Positions 7,535 through 16,449 are shown, counted from the first letter of the stretch. The stretch is DNA of 34,723 nt from JAAYJM01 sp964498585 (GCA_964498585.1 CAZCHH010000038.1:1-34723); one strand, 5' to 3'. The notes: generated by a model not told the origin, from the sequence alone. Program-made: numbers and translations.

Positions 7535-9079
7535 ATGGAAAAGAATAATTTAATTAAATGCCCAAATTGCAACACAGAAATCAACGTTAATGAAGTTTTA
7601 TTTAAGCAATTGCAATCACAATTCGACAGCGATTATCAAAACAAAATTTCTTTAATGGAAAAGCAGTTTTCTCAAAAAGAAAGCGAATTGGAAAAAATAA
7701 AAAATAACTTTGAAAGTGAAAAAAAAGAATTTGAAAATAATCTTAAAAGCGAAATAGAAAAGAAATTAAATGAAGAAAAGCAGCAATTGGAAAGCGATTT
7801 AAAGAAAAAACTTGATGACGAAAAAGAAGAGTTTAAAAAGCGGGTGCTTTCTGAAAACAATGAGCAACTTGAATCATTAAAAAAAGAATTAGATGAAAAA
7901 TCGGATAAGTTGAAAGAATATAATAAAGCTGTTGCTGAAAACGAAAAGCTAAAGCGGGAAAAAGAAGAAATTAAAGAGCAAATAATCCGCGAAAAAGAAG
8001 AAGAATTTAGAGAAGAACGCAATAAACTCAAGTTGCAATTGGAAAGCGATTTAAAGAAAAAACTTGATGACGAAAAAGAAGAATTTAAAAAACGTATGCT
8101 TTCTGAAAACAATGAGCAACTTGAATCATTAAAAAAAGAATTAGATGAAAAATCTGACAAACTGAAAGAGTATAATAAAACTGTTGCGGAAAATGAAAAA
8201 CTCAAGCGGGAAAAAGAAGAAATTAAAGAGCAAATCATTTACGAAAAAGAAAAGGAATTTAATCAAAAACTTCAGGAAGAAAGAAGCAGAATTACACAGC
8301 GGTTTGAAGACGATTACAAATTAACACTCAAAGAAAGAGAAAAGACTATAGAAGATATGTCTAAACAAATTGAGGAATTGAAAAAACGTGCTGAGCAAGG
8401 TTCAATGCAGTTGCAAGGCGAAGTTCAGGAACTTGAAATTGAAAGAACATTAAGAGAGCTCTTTCCGTTCGATGAAATTAACGAAGTCAAAAAAGGTGCA
8501 AAGGGTGCTGACGTTATCCAGGCCATAAGAAATACTACTGGCACTCTTTGCGGAAAAATTTATTACGAAAGCAAACGCACTAAAAATTTCGACAACAACT
8601 GGATTAGCAAATTAAAAGAAGATAATTTGCTCGAAAAAGCAGATGTTCTGGTGATTATCACAGAGGCAATGCCAGAAGAACAGGAAAAATTTATTTTTAG
8701 AGATGGAGTATGGATTTGCTCTTTCCGTGAATTTCGTTGGTTTGTTCCGGTTCTTAGATACAGCGTTATTGAGGTGCATAACGTTGCTATAACTAATCAG
8801 GGCAGAGAGTCGAAAATGGAAATGCTTTATAATTATTTGGTTAGTCAGGAATTTCGCGGGCAGTTCGAAGCAATAATTGAGGGTTTTTATTCTATTCAAG
8901 AAGGTTTTAACAAAGAAAAAATGCAAATCCAAAAAATTTGGAAAGAAAGAGAAAAGCAATTAGAAAAAATTCGAACTAATACTTCATATTTTTATGGAGC
9001 AATAAAAGGCATCGCCGGAACATCAATTCCAAATATTCAATTACTTGAAATGGATAATGATGAGAAGCTGTTAGAATGA
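7535..9079 (+). CDS. DUF2130 family coiled-coil protein with internal tandem duplication
   Basis: 514 aa. It starts with a half zinc-ribbon (IKCPNCNTEINVNEVL), continues as a long Lys/Glu-rich coiled coil (about residues 25-290), and ends in a globular DUF2130-type domain (about 295-514: LEIERTLRELFPFDEINEVKKGAKGAD..., then YESKRTKNFDNNWISKLKEDN and a nuclease-like core). The E-x-K in YESKRTKNF and the preceding D resemble the (D/E)-x-K core of restriction-endonuclease-like folds; this is inference. Two 75-residue segments at 7784-8008 and 8036-8260 are nearly identical and offset by 252 bp (84 codons), a recent in-frame duplication lengthening the coil by about 12 heptads. A possible TAnnTTTG element (7523-7530) lies so near the ATG that the message could be almost leaderless. 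Confidence 0.85.
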   Translation: MEKNNLIKCPNCNTEINVNEVLFKQLQSQFDSDYQNKISLMEKQFSQKESELEKIKNNFESEKKEFENNLKSEIEKKLNEEKQQLESDLKKKLDDEKEEFKKRVLSENNEQLESLKKELDEKSDKLKEYNKAVAENEKLKREKEEIKEQIIREKEEEFREERNKLKLQLESDLKKKLDDEKEEFKKRMLSENNEQLESLKKELDEKSDKLKEYNKTVAENEKLKREKEEIKEQIIYEKEKEFNQKLQEERSRITQRFEDDYKLTLKEREKTIEDMSKQIEELKKRAEQGSMQLQGEVQELEIERTLRELFPFDEINEVKKGAKGADVIQAIRNTTGTLCGKIYYESKRTKNFDNNWISKLKEDNLLEKADVLVIITEAMPEEQEKFIFRDGVWICSFREFRWFVPVLRYSVIEVHNVAITNQGRESKMEMLYNYLVSQEFRGQFEAIIEGFYSIQEGFNKEKMQIQKIWKEREKQLEKIRTNTSYFYGAIKGIAGTSIPNIQLLEMDNDEKLLE

Positions 9080-9176
9080 GAAATGTCTCCCCTTTTAAAA
9101 TAAATAATTTGTTTTAAATCAATAATTTTATTAAATTTGATGTTTTTGTATAATAAAAGGAATATAATTTAAAACT

Positions 9177-9605
9177 TTGAGTCAGAAAAGAGGAAAACCG
9201 AGAACAGCAAAAGGATTAGCTGCTTTGTGCGCTAATCTTGCAGATGAGAAAATAGCAAGCGATATTTTAATTATGGATTTATCGCATATAGAAAGTTCTC
9301 CAGCTGATTATTTTGTAATGTGTTCAAGCGATTCGGACATACAGTGCCGCGCTATCGCTGAACACATAGCATTAGAATGTAAAGAATTAGGATTGCAGCC
9401 ACCAAAAGTAGAAGGTGCAGAAAATGCCCAATGGATTTTACTTGATTTTTTCGATGTCGTAGTCCATATTATGCTTAAGGATATTCGCCAATTCTATAAA
9501 TTAGAAAACTTATGGGGCGACTCAAAGTTTTTCCAGCTAAATAAAGATGGAATACCTAAACCAATCAAAAAGAAAGATTTATTTAAAAGCAACGAAACAG
9601 AATGA
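9177..9605 (+). CDS. rsfS: Ribosome silencing factor RsfS
   Basis: 142 aa from a TTG start. The frame upstream is closed by a TAA at 9165-9167 and the next Met (residue 33) would cut into the domain, so TTG is the only reasonable start. The RsfS/Iojap domain spans about residues 10-118: LAALCANLADEKIASDILIMDLS, then SPADYFVMCSSDSDIQCRAIAEHI, KVEGAENAQWILLDFFDVVVHIML and FYKLENLWGDS. RsfS binds uL14 (RplN) on the 50S subunit and blocks joining of the subunits under starvation. Its last four bases overlap the argS start (ATGA), so the two are translated as a coupled pair; greA follows. Confidence 0.93.
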   Translation: MSQKRGKPRTAKGLAALCANLADEKIASDILIMDLSHIESSPADYFVMCSSDSDIQCRAIAEHIALECKELGLQPPKVEGAENAQWILLDFFDVVVHIMLKDIRQFYKLENLWGDSKFFQLNKDGIPKPIKKKDLFKSNETE

Positions 9606-11245
9606 AACACCCAATTATAACTGACATGTTTGTTAAGGGACTAAAAAAATTGGGTATTTCTGATATAGAATCACTCCAATTTGAAACTCCCAACAATACT
9701 GAACACGGCGACCTATCAACAAATATTGCTATGAAATTAGCAAAGCAGTTGAAAAAAAAGCCCATTGATATTGCTAATGAATTAATAAATATATTGGATT
9801 ACGATAGCGCACTAATTGAATCAATCAATGCGGTAAATCCCGGTTTTATCAATATAAAACTAACAAACTTTTATTTGATTATAAATTTTAAAAAAGTTGT
9901 TGAAAAGGGAACTGAAATTGGGCGTCTTAATATCGGCAATAAAAAGAAAATAAATATTGAATATGTCAGCGCAAATCCTACAGGTCTTCTTCATCTTGGG
10001 CATGGCAGAAATGCAGCAATAGGCGATACTATTGCTAATATTTTCGATTGGTGCGGATTTGAGGTTACCCGCGAATATTATTTCAATAATGCAGGCAACC
10101 AAATGAACAATCTTGCTAAATCGATTTTTGCAAGATACCGCCAACTGCTCGGAGAAGAAAATTTTCCTTTCCCCGAAGACGGCTATCACGGCGAATATAT
10201 TAAGGTAATTGCCCAAATTGTTGCCAGCGAACACAAGGGCGCTTTTAAAGAAGATACCTCTGATAATTTAGCACAGTTAAGAAAAATTGGTGAAAAATAC
10301 TGCTTCGACAAAATTATCTATACAATGAAGCAAATGGGCGTCAATCACGATGTTTACTTCAATGAAGATACTCTTTACAGCAATGGCGACATTCAAAAAG
10401 CTATTGACGCTTTAAAAGAAAAGGAACTTGTTTACGAAAAAGATGGTGCAACCTGGCTTGCTTATTCTAAACTTGGAATGAAAGACGACCGGGTAATAGT
10501 AAAATCAAGCGGTGAGCCAACTTATCGCCTGCCAGACATAGCATATCATCTAAATAAATTAAATCGTGGATTTGATACTGTAATTGATGTGCTTGGCTCA
10601 GACCATATCGCTTCGGCACCTGATGTAATCAAGGCAGTAGATGCACTCGGATACAATTCCAATAAAATAAAAATTCTTTTTTATCAATTCGTAACTTTAA
10701 CCGAGGCAGGCGAGCAAATCAAAATGTCGAAACGTTCAGGAAAATCCTACACTTTAGATGAGTTGCTCGACGAAGTTGGAGCCGATGTAGTCCGCTTTTT
10801 CCTCCAAATGCGTGCATCAACTACTCATCTTGAGTTCGATTTAGCTCTTGCAAAAGAGCAAAGCGACAAAAACCCTGTGTTTTATCTGCAATATGCTCAT
10901 GCCCGTATCTGCTCTATTATTGCTAATGCAAAGGAAAAGGGAATTGAAATTAGCAATTCACCAGATTTTTCATTGCTCAACTCTGTTGAAGAAGTTGCAT
11001 TAATAAAGGAAATATTGAATTTTGAAGATACGATTGAATTGGCAGCAAATAAATTGGAAACACACATTATAACTGAATATTTACGCGGATTAGCAACTGC
11101 ATTTCATCAGTTCTATCATAATTGCAGAATTATCGGTTCTGATGATGCTATTTTGCAAGCCCGAATTAATCTTGCAATTACAACTAAAAATATATTATTC
11201 AATGGACTTAGAATACTTGGTATTTCTGCTCCGGAAAAAATGTAA
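9602..11245 (+). CDS. argS: Arginyl-tRNA synthetase
   Basis: 547 aa, a normal length for class Ia ArgRS. The N-terminal Add-1 domain covers about residues 1-95. The signature SANPTGLLHLGHGRN carries the HIGH motif as HLGHG (131-135). The second signature is K374-M-S-K-R-S-G-K381, a full KMSKS-like loop, which is absent from many ArgRS. The C-terminal DALR anticodon-binding domain starts near YLQYAHARICSII (about residue 430). The enzyme charges tRNA-Arg. It overlaps rsfS by four bases and is followed 41 nt later by greA, suggesting an rsfS-argS-greA transcription unit. Confidence 0.96.
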   Translation: MKHPIITDMFVKGLKKLGISDIESLQFETPNNTEHGDLSTNIAMKLAKQLKKKPIDIANELINILDYDSALIESINAVNPGFINIKLTNFYLIINFKKVVEKGTEIGRLNIGNKKKINIEYVSANPTGLLHLGHGRNAAIGDTIANIFDWCGFEVTREYYFNNAGNQMNNLAKSIFARYRQLLGEENFPFPEDGYHGEYIKVIAQIVASEHKGAFKEDTSDNLAQLRKIGEKYCFDKIIYTMKQMGVNHDVYFNEDTLYSNGDIQKAIDALKEKELVYEKDGATWLAYSKLGMKDDRVIVKSSGEPTYRLPDIAYHLNKLNRGFDTVIDVLGSDHIASAPDVIKAVDALGYNSNKIKILFYQFVTLTEAGEQIKMSKRSGKSYTLDELLDEVGADVVRFFLQMRASTTHLEFDLALAKEQSDKNPVFYLQYAHARICSIIANAKEKGIEISNSPDFSLLNSVEEVALIKEILNFEDTIELAANKLETHIITEYLRGLATAFHQFYHNCRIIGSDDAILQARINLAITTKNILFNGLRILGISAPEKM

Positions 11246-11286
11246 TTAATTTTGAAAATCTTTAATCCTAAATAGGAGAAATTATT

Positions 11287-11760
11287 ATGTCTGATGTTGT
11301 TTATATGACAAAGGAAAGAGTTCAGGAATTAGAAGAAGAAATTCATCATTTAAAAGCGTTTGATAGAAAAGAAGTTGCTCAAAAAATCGCTGATGCCCGT
11401 TCTCACGGCGATTTATCGGAAAATGCTGAATATGATGCTGCAAAACATATGCAGGAACTTCTTGAAATAAAAATCAATAAATTAGAGCAAACATTAGGGC
11501 GGGTGCAAGTGATTAAGCCCGATGAACTGCCTAACGATAAAGTATATATTCTTTCAAAAGTGAAAGTAAAAAATAAAAAGAATAATTCTATTTTTGAATA
11601 TACTCTCGTAAGCGATGCTGAAGCTGATTTTGAGAAAAAGAAGCTTTCTATTATTTCACCAATCGGCAAGGCATTGATGGGAAAATCTATTGGCGACGTA
11701 GTTGAAATTCATGCTCCTGCAGGTAAAATGGACTTTGAAATTCTTGATATTAACAGATAA
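11287..11760 (+). CDS. greA: Transcription elongation factor GreA
   Basis: 157 aa. The N-terminal coiled-coil finger (residues about 8-75) carries the tip motif ARSHGDLSENAEYDAAK with the acidic D42 and E45 that stimulate RNA cleavage by backtracked RNA polymerase. The C-terminal FKBP-like domain includes SPIGKALMGKSIGDVVEIHAPAG. A good purine-rich ribosome site (AGGAGA, 11274-11279) precedes the ATG, in a genome where most genes lack one. It follows argS closely and probably shares its transcript. Confidence 0.96.
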   Translation: MSDVVYMTKERVQELEEEIHHLKAFDRKEVAQKIADARSHGDLSENAEYDAAKHMQELLEIKINKLEQTLGRVQVIKPDELPNDKVYILSKVKVKNKKNNSIFEYTLVSDAEADFEKKKLSIISPIGKALMGKSIGDVVEIHAPAGKMDFEILDINR

Positions 11761-12059
11761 TTTTTTTAGTCAGAAGCTCTTTTTGACTCAATGTTGAATT
11801 GTCATTACCAATGACATCTTTACTTGTCATTCTGACGGATGTCAGAATCTATCTTGGTTTTCTCTAAATAGAATGGACAAAGGAATATTTTAGTCATTAG
11901 TCATTGGTCATTAGTTGTAGTAAAAAATACTAATGACTAATAACAAATGACTAATGACCCAAAAAAACTATTTTAAAGATGGATTCTGACATCCGTCAGA
12001 ATGACATAATATGATAAGTTTTTTTTCAATTTACTACACTATGAAAGTTGAAGTTCACT
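11761..12059. repeat. Nested inverted repeat (one palindrome inside another)
   Basis: The outer arms are GTCATTCTGACGGATGTCAGAATC (about 11827-11850) and its inverse, GATTCTGACATCCGTCAGAATGAC (about 11981-12004). Between them is a second palindrome built of TCATTAGTCATTGGTCATTAG (about 11892-11914) and CTAATGACTAATAACAAATGACTAATGA, which also contains short direct repeats of ATGACTAATA. No gene is present. As the sequence lies between greA and queD, the large hairpin could end the greA transcript. Confidence 0.75.
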
Positions 12060-12467
12060 ATGCTTTATATAACAAAAATTACTAATTTTTCTGCTTCTCA
12101 TCGGCTTTTTAATCCAAATTTAAGCGATGAGGAAAATGAAAAATTATTCGATAAATGCAATAATAAAAATGGACACGGGCACAACTACAAATTAGAAATC
12201 ACTATTTGTGGCGAAGTAAATCCAGTTTCAGGTTATGTTATTGATTTGAAATTATTAAAAAACATAATTAAAGAAGAAATTATAGAAAAGGTTGACCACG
12301 CAAATTTGAATTTAGATGTTGATTTCCTGAAAGGCACCATTCCATCGGTAGAAAATCTTGTAATCGCTTTTTGGAAAGTACTCGAAAATAAATTGCCAAG
12401 TGGTAAACTATATAAAATAAAATTATTTGAAACCGAAAATAGCTACGTAGAATACTATGGCAACTAA
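12060..12467 (+). CDS. queD: 6-pyruvoyl-tetrahydropterin synthase / 6-carboxytetrahydropterin synthase homologue
   Basis: 135 aa from the ATG at 12060, which gives the family's usual start (MLYITKITNFSASHRL); the TTG four codons earlier adds nothing conserved. Zinc ligands H14, H39 and H41 (FSASHRL and NGHGHNY) and the catalytic Cys33 (C-N-N-K-N-G-H-G-H) are present, as are the VDH pair at 78-80 and the C-terminal E-T-E. The C-x3/4-HGH pattern fits QueD or PTPS-III rather than eukaryotic PTPS. It converts dihydroneopterin triphosphate on the way to queuosine or a folate/pterin. The last 11 bases overlap folE, whose product makes its substrate, which strongly supports the assignment. No queC, queE or queF is in the window. 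Confidence 0.88.
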   Translation: MLYITKITNFSASHRLFNPNLSDEENEKLFDKCNNKNGHGHNYKLEITICGEVNPVSGYVIDLKLLKNIIKEEIIEKVDHANLNLDVDFLKGTIPSVENLVIAFWKVLENKLPSGKLYKIKLFETENSYVEYYGN

Positions 12468-13188
12468 CGAAAACATCAGGAAAAAAATAAGTAAAAAAAA
12501 CGCAACCCCAAAAGAAGAAATTGTTCCAGAAGTATCTGAGTTACAATTTCCAACAGAAAATGGAGACGGACACGAGCTTTTCGATGCCAACGACAACCGC
12601 GTAATATCTTTGGAAGAACGGACAGAAATGCTTGAAAAACTTGAGCAGAAATTCGTTGAAGTAATGGACATTTTGCGCATAAGTCGAAATGACCCGAATT
12701 GCGAAAGGACTCCCCGCCGCCTATCTAAAATGTTTATAAATGAATTGCTTGCCGGCAGATATGCGCCCCCACCCAAAAGCACAATTTTCCCAAACAGGAA
12801 AAAAGTCGATGAACTGATTATCAGCAAGGGAATTGAGGTAATGTCAGTTTGCTCACATCATTGGCAGCCGATTTCAGGCACTTGTGCTATTGGATATATT
12901 CCCGGTAAATATGTGATTGGCCTCTCGAAACTTAGTCGGATTGTCGATTGGTTCGCCCGTCGCGGACAAATTCAGGAGGAACTCGGCGAGCAAATTGCTG
13001 ATTACATCGAAGAACTTATGCATCCCAAAGCACTCGGCGTTGTTATAAAAGCAAGGCATTACTGTATGATTGCACGCGGAGTTCGTGGCTCTGAAGAAAA
13101 ATCTTTTATGGTTACCTCTGTTATGCGTGGCTACCTTGCAAACGATTTAAATTTACGTAATGAGTTCCTGAAACTTTTAGATGAGTAA
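12457..13188 (+). CDS. folE: GTP cyclohydrolase I
   Basis: 243 aa; an N-terminal extension of about 50 polar residues precedes the catalytic domain. GTP is converted to 7,8-dihydroneopterin triphosphate, the first step of folate and queuosine synthesis. The zinc ligands align by spacing with E. coli C110/H113/C181 as C132, H135 and C203, and the catalytic His pair as H134 and H201 (VCSHHWQP, ARHYCM). YIPGKYVIGLSKLSRIVDWFARRGQ is the standard family core. The residue between Cys and His is Ser133 where E. coli has Glu111. The start overlaps queD by 11 bases, in another frame; the unit ends at the terminator at 13212-13247. Confidence 0.94.
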   Translation: MATNENIRKKISKKNATPKEEIVPEVSELQFPTENGDGHELFDANDNRVISLEERTEMLEKLEQKFVEVMDILRISRNDPNCERTPRRLSKMFINELLAGRYAPPPKSTIFPNRKKVDELIISKGIEVMSVCSHHWQPISGTCAIGYIPGKYVIGLSKLSRIVDWFARRGQIQEELGEQIADYIEELMHPKALGVVIKARHYCMIARGVRGSEEKSFMVTSVMRGYLANDLNLRNEFLKLLDE

Positions 13189-13211
13189 ATAAGTGAAATT
13201 CCAGTCAAGCT

Positions 13212-13251
13212 AAAGTCATACTATCAACTTGTTGATAGTATGACTTTCTTC
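13212..13251 (+). terminator. Strong hairpin terminator after queD-folE
   Basis: A near-perfect palindrome begins 23 nt after the folE stop: AAAGTCATACTATCAA (13212-13227) and TTGATAGTATGACTTT (13232-13247), a 16-bp stem with a 4-nt CTTG loop, followed by CTTCTTAATT. The arms are A/T-flanked, so it could act on both strands. It is one of the CATAC...GTATG hairpin family. Confidence 0.6.
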
Positions 13252-13364
13252 TTAATTAGTTCATTTTCCAAAAAGCTAACGTCTTCGTTTATATTCGCTT
13301 CAGAATGATAACTTTTTGTAGTAAATTGCAAAATTATTATTTACGTTATTATAAAATATCCGGA

Positions 13365-14267
13365 ATGCCGAAATTGAGCACAGAACATAATCACAATGAA
13401 ATCAATATAAATAGAGCTTTTAAATTAGGAATATTTTTAAACTTAGTTTATATAGTAGTTGAATTGCTTGTTGGATTCATTATAAATTCAATGGCATTAA
13501 TTGCTGATGCAGGGCATAATTTTAGTGATGTATTGGGCTTAGCATTAGCATGGGGAGCAGTCATTTTAGCAAAATCTTTGCCTACTCCGGAAAGAACTTA
13601 TGGTTTCCGGAAAGGAACGATTCTTGCTGCTTTTCTTAATTCTCTTTTGCTCTTAGTTGCTATTGGTGCAATTTTAATAGAATCCATAAGAAATTTTTCG
13701 AATGTAGGAAATATTCCCGGAACATCAATTATTATTGTTGCTTTAATTGGTGTAATAATCAACGCATTCACAGCAGTTCTTTTTATGAAGGGTAAAAATA
13801 AGGACATCAATTTAAAAGGTGCATACTTGCATATGTTAGCCGATGCAGGAATTTCCTTTGGCGTTGTAATTGCTGGCTTATTGATTAATCTAACTGGCTT
13901 TTATTTCCTTGATTCTATTACAAGTATCATTATAGTTATTTTCATTTTTATTGGCACTTGGAAATTACTTAAAGAATCGTTTTTGCTTACTTTAGATTCT
14001 GTCCCCAAAAATATTAACTCAAACGAAGTTGCTAAATTTCTTGAATCAATTGACGGGGTTAATCAAATCCACGACCTTCATATTTGGCTGATTAGCTCCA
14101 CAGAGATTGCTTTAACTGTTCATTTAGTAGTTGACGAAAGCAAAGTAAATGATATATTGGTTTTAGACTTACAAGAACAAATTGAGGAAAAGTTCGGTAT
14201 TGGTCATTCTACTGTCCAAATTGAATTGAACCAAATTAAAGGACATTGTTTGACGTGCAAAATATAA
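13365..14267 (+). CDS. Cation diffusion facilitator (Zn/Co/Cd efflux)
   Basis: 300 aa from the ATG at 13365 (MPKLSTEHNHNE); the longer frame to 13305 adds 20 residues of no recognisable kind. A His-containing N-terminus leads into six transmembrane helices. TM2 carries MALIADAGHNFSD (D48, H51, D55) and TM5 HMLADAG, the metal-site motifs of the CDF family. This fits the H/D set of zinc carriers of the CzcD/ZitB type better than the D/D set of manganese carriers. The cytoplasmic ferredoxin-like domain (about 205-300) includes QIHDLHIWLISSTEIALTVHLVV and ends in a Cys pair (HCLTC). It exports divalent metal in exchange for protons; it forms dimers in this family. The gene stands alone. Confidence 0.9.
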   Translation: MPKLSTEHNHNEININRAFKLGIFLNLVYIVVELLVGFIINSMALIADAGHNFSDVLGLALAWGAVILAKSLPTPERTYGFRKGTILAAFLNSLLLLVAIGAILIESIRNFSNVGNIPGTSIIIVALIGVIINAFTAVLFMKGKNKDINLKGAYLHMLADAGISFGVVIAGLLINLTGFYFLDSITSIIIVIFIFIGTWKLLKESFLLTLDSVPKNINSNEVAKFLESIDGVNQIHDLHIWLISSTEIALTVHLVVDESKVNDILVLDLQEQIEEKFGIGHSTVQIELNQIKGHCLTCKI

Positions 14268-14461
14268 AGTTTAAAAAGCAGATTTCCTACATCTTTATTC
14301 TCTAATATACAAGCTCTTTGTTAACAATGTCTTGTGAGATTTCTCGCTTTGGTTTAAGCTGACATATAAATATGTATTTAAGAATTTTTAGGCATAAAAT
14401 TTTCAAATATTGTTTATATTTGAAAAAAGTTGAATTTTGTAAAAAAAAATATATATAATAT
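14268..14461 (+). promoter_or_regulatory. Gap with a candidate promoter for surE
   Basis: The 194-bp gap holds fragments of the repeat modules (CTTGTGAGATTTCTCGCTTTG near 14330) and an exact TAnnTTTG element, TATATTTG, at 14415-14422, ending 39 nt before the surE ATG. I see no good -33 TTTG at the usual distance, so this is a moderate call. Confidence 0.35.
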
Positions 14462-15235
14462 ATGATAAAAAAACAAAAAATTTTAATAACCAATGACGAT
14501 GGAATAGATTCTCCTGGTTTAAAAGAATTAGTAAAAGTTCTGAACGGATTTGCAGATTTATTTGTAATTGCTCCTGATAGGCAGCAAAGTGCAATAAGCC
14601 ATGCTATGACAATAGCAGTACCCTTAGTGCCTCATACGTTTAGCATAAATGGCAATACAACTGCTTATGCTATAAATGGAACTCCAGTGGATTGTGTGAA
14701 GCTTGGAGTATCGACATTAATGAAGGAAAAACCGGATTTGATTTGTTCTGGAATAAACTTAGGACCTAATACTTCTGTTAGTGTAACTTATTCCGGCACA
14801 GTTGCAGCTGCTATGGAAGGCATAATTCAAGGTATTCCTTCAATTGCTTTTTCGTTAAATTCGTTTAGCTATACTCAAGATTTTAAGCCAGCAGCGAGTT
14901 TTTCATTTAAGATTTTGAAAATGCTTGCAAATGCAGAACTACCCAAAAATTTATTGCTTAATGTAAATATTCCTTGTTTAAATGAAAATGAAATAAAAGG
15001 GATAAAGATTACTCATTTAAGTAAATCGAAATGGATTGATTCCTATCAAAAACGAACTGACCCATTTGGTCGCGAGTATTATTGGTTCAATGGAGATTAT
15101 ATTGTTCAGGATGATAATTCCAGCTCTGATGATAATGCTTTAAAAAATGGCTTTGTTTCTATTACTCCGTTAGAAATAAATTATAACAACTCTAATCATC
15201 GAACTCTTTTAGAAAAAGCATTGTTAATCAAATAA
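14462..15235 (+). CDS. surE: 5'-nucleotidase SurE
   Basis: 257 aa, typical family length. ILITNDDGIDSPG opens the protein with the metal ligands D12 and D13; the other two are S43 (RQQSAISHAMT) and N99 (SGINLGPNTS). AINGTPVDCVKLG and YSGTVAAAMEG are family signatures. The enzyme hydrolyses nucleoside 5'- and 3'-monophosphates in the cytoplasm and is linked to stationary-phase survival. The start ATG follows an A-rich leader with no ribosome-binding motif, as is usual in Bacteroidota. Confidence 0.95.
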   Translation: MIKKQKILITNDDGIDSPGLKELVKVLNGFADLFVIAPDRQQSAISHAMTIAVPLVPHTFSINGNTTAYAINGTPVDCVKLGVSTLMKEKPDLICSGINLGPNTSVSVTYSGTVAAAMEGIIQGIPSIAFSLNSFSYTQDFKPAASFSFKILKMLANAELPKNLLLNVNIPCLNENEIKGIKITHLSKSKWIDSYQKRTDPFGREYYWFNGDYIVQDDNSSSDDNALKNGFVSITPLEINYNNSNHRTLLEKALLIK

Positions 15236-15300
15236 TTTTTATGTCGATGATAATGGTTTATTTGATATTCAAAATAAAAGAATCTTTTATATCTTAAAAA

Positions 15301-15333
15301 AATCATCCGATGACTTCGGATAATCGGATGATT
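15301..15333. terminator. 11-bp hairpin downstream of surE
   Basis: AATCATCCGAT (15301-15311) pairs perfectly with ATCGGATGATT (15323-15333) across an 11-nt loop, 65 nt after the surE stop. The run of bases beside it is A7 on the 5' side, which would be a U-tract only for minus-strand transcription; no minus-strand gene comes from that side. A role in ending the surE message is inferred. Confidence 0.4.
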
Positions 15334-15420
15334 AGATTCTAAAAGACAACAGTATCTAAAAAATTATTAATAAAGCTGAGTCATTAATATCAATAACTGT
15401 GGGATATTTTTCTTAAATTT

Positions 15421-16449
15421 ATGAATAAAACTGGTAAAAAGATGAAAATGCTCTTTATAGGACCAATTTTTTCTACATTCACTAAAATTGATATAAAAAT
15501 TCTTTCCGAGAGATTTACCTTGTCTTTAGAAAATTCATCACTTGGCAAATCAATAAAAGGCATAATAAATTTGATTACAGTTAGTTTAAGTTCGTTTTTC
15601 AAATTATTTCAATCTAATATGTTATATTGCTGGTTTGCTGATTATTCAACTTTTTTACCTGCAGTTTTAGCAAAAATATTAAGAAAAAAAATTTATGTAG
15701 TCGCCGGTGGTTTCGATGTATGTTACAAACCAGAACTTAATTATGGCGCAAAAGCAAAACGTTTTCGATGGTTTTGTGTAAAAAATACTTTTAAACTAGC
15801 TGATATTATCCTTCCCGTTTCGTCTTACGCTAAAATGCAGTTACATTCCTTGGTAAAAATAAAAGAAGAAAGAGTAAAAGTACTATATAATGCTATTGAG
15901 TGTAAAAAATTTTTTAATTATCTAAAAGAAAATCAAAGAGAAAGAGATTTAATTTTAACTGTATCAGGAACATACAGCAGTATTGAATATAAAATCAAAG
16001 GTATAGACAAATTCATAGAAACAGCCCAATTTTTACCGAAATATAAATTTGTTATAGCTGGTTTACGAGATTCTGCTTTATCAGATGCAATCCGACAAGC
16101 AGGCAATTTAGAAAATTTAACAATTATTCCGGGACCTCTTTCAATTGAAAATGAATTAATTGAATTATATTGCAAAAGTTCATTGTATCTTCAACTTTCA
16201 ATAGATGAAACATTTGGGATGGCAGTTGTTGAAGCTATGGCTTGTGGTTGCATACCAATAGTAAGTCAATTTGGAGCTCTTCCTGAAATTGTACCGAATA
16301 GTGATTTTATTGCTTCTTCACAGGAAGAATTGATTACTCTAATAGAAAATTATTTTAATTCAAATGAAGATAAACGTATTTTAATGCAAGAACATTCAAA
16401 ACATTTCGATATCTATCAACGAAAAAAACAACTTCTAAGTTATTTCTAA
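15421..16449 (+). CDS. Glycosyltransferase family 4-type (GT-B) protein
   Basis: 342 aa. The C-terminal half has the GT-B donor site: KVLYNAIECKKF, ILTVSGTYSSIEYKIKGIDKFIETA, and the E-x7-E pair in DETFGMAVVEAMACGCIPIV. The N-terminal half (MLFIGPIFSTFTKIDIKILSERF, CWFADYSTFLPAVLAKILRKK) is the acceptor domain and shows no true membrane span. An alternative ATG at 15442 (MKMLFIGP...) would remove seven Lys-rich residues. It should transfer a sugar from a nucleotide-sugar to a lipid or polysaccharide acceptor; the substrate cannot be read from the sequence. There is no surrounding polysaccharide cluster. Confidence 0.85.
   Translation: MNKTGKKMKMLFIGPIFSTFTKIDIKILSERFTLSLENSSLGKSIKGIINLITVSLSSFFKLFQSNMLYCWFADYSTFLPAVLAKILRKKIYVVAGGFDVCYKPELNYGAKAKRFRWFCVKNTFKLADIILPVSSYAKMQLHSLVKIKEERVKVLYNAIECKKFFNYLKENQRERDLILTVSGTYSSIEYKIKGIDKFIETAQFLPKYKFVIAGLRDSALSDAIRQAGNLENLTIIPGPLSIENELIELYCKSSLYLQLSIDETFGMAVVEAMACGCIPIVSQFGALPEIVPNSDFIASSQEELITLIENYFNSNEDKRILMQEHSKHFDIYQRKKQLLSYF

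Noticed and set aside
7672..8238. 188-aa minus-strand open frame in the DUF2130 gene
   Set aside because: Its Ser/Phe-rich composition is the complement of the Lys/Glu coiled-coil codons, and it repeats with them. It is a shadow frame.
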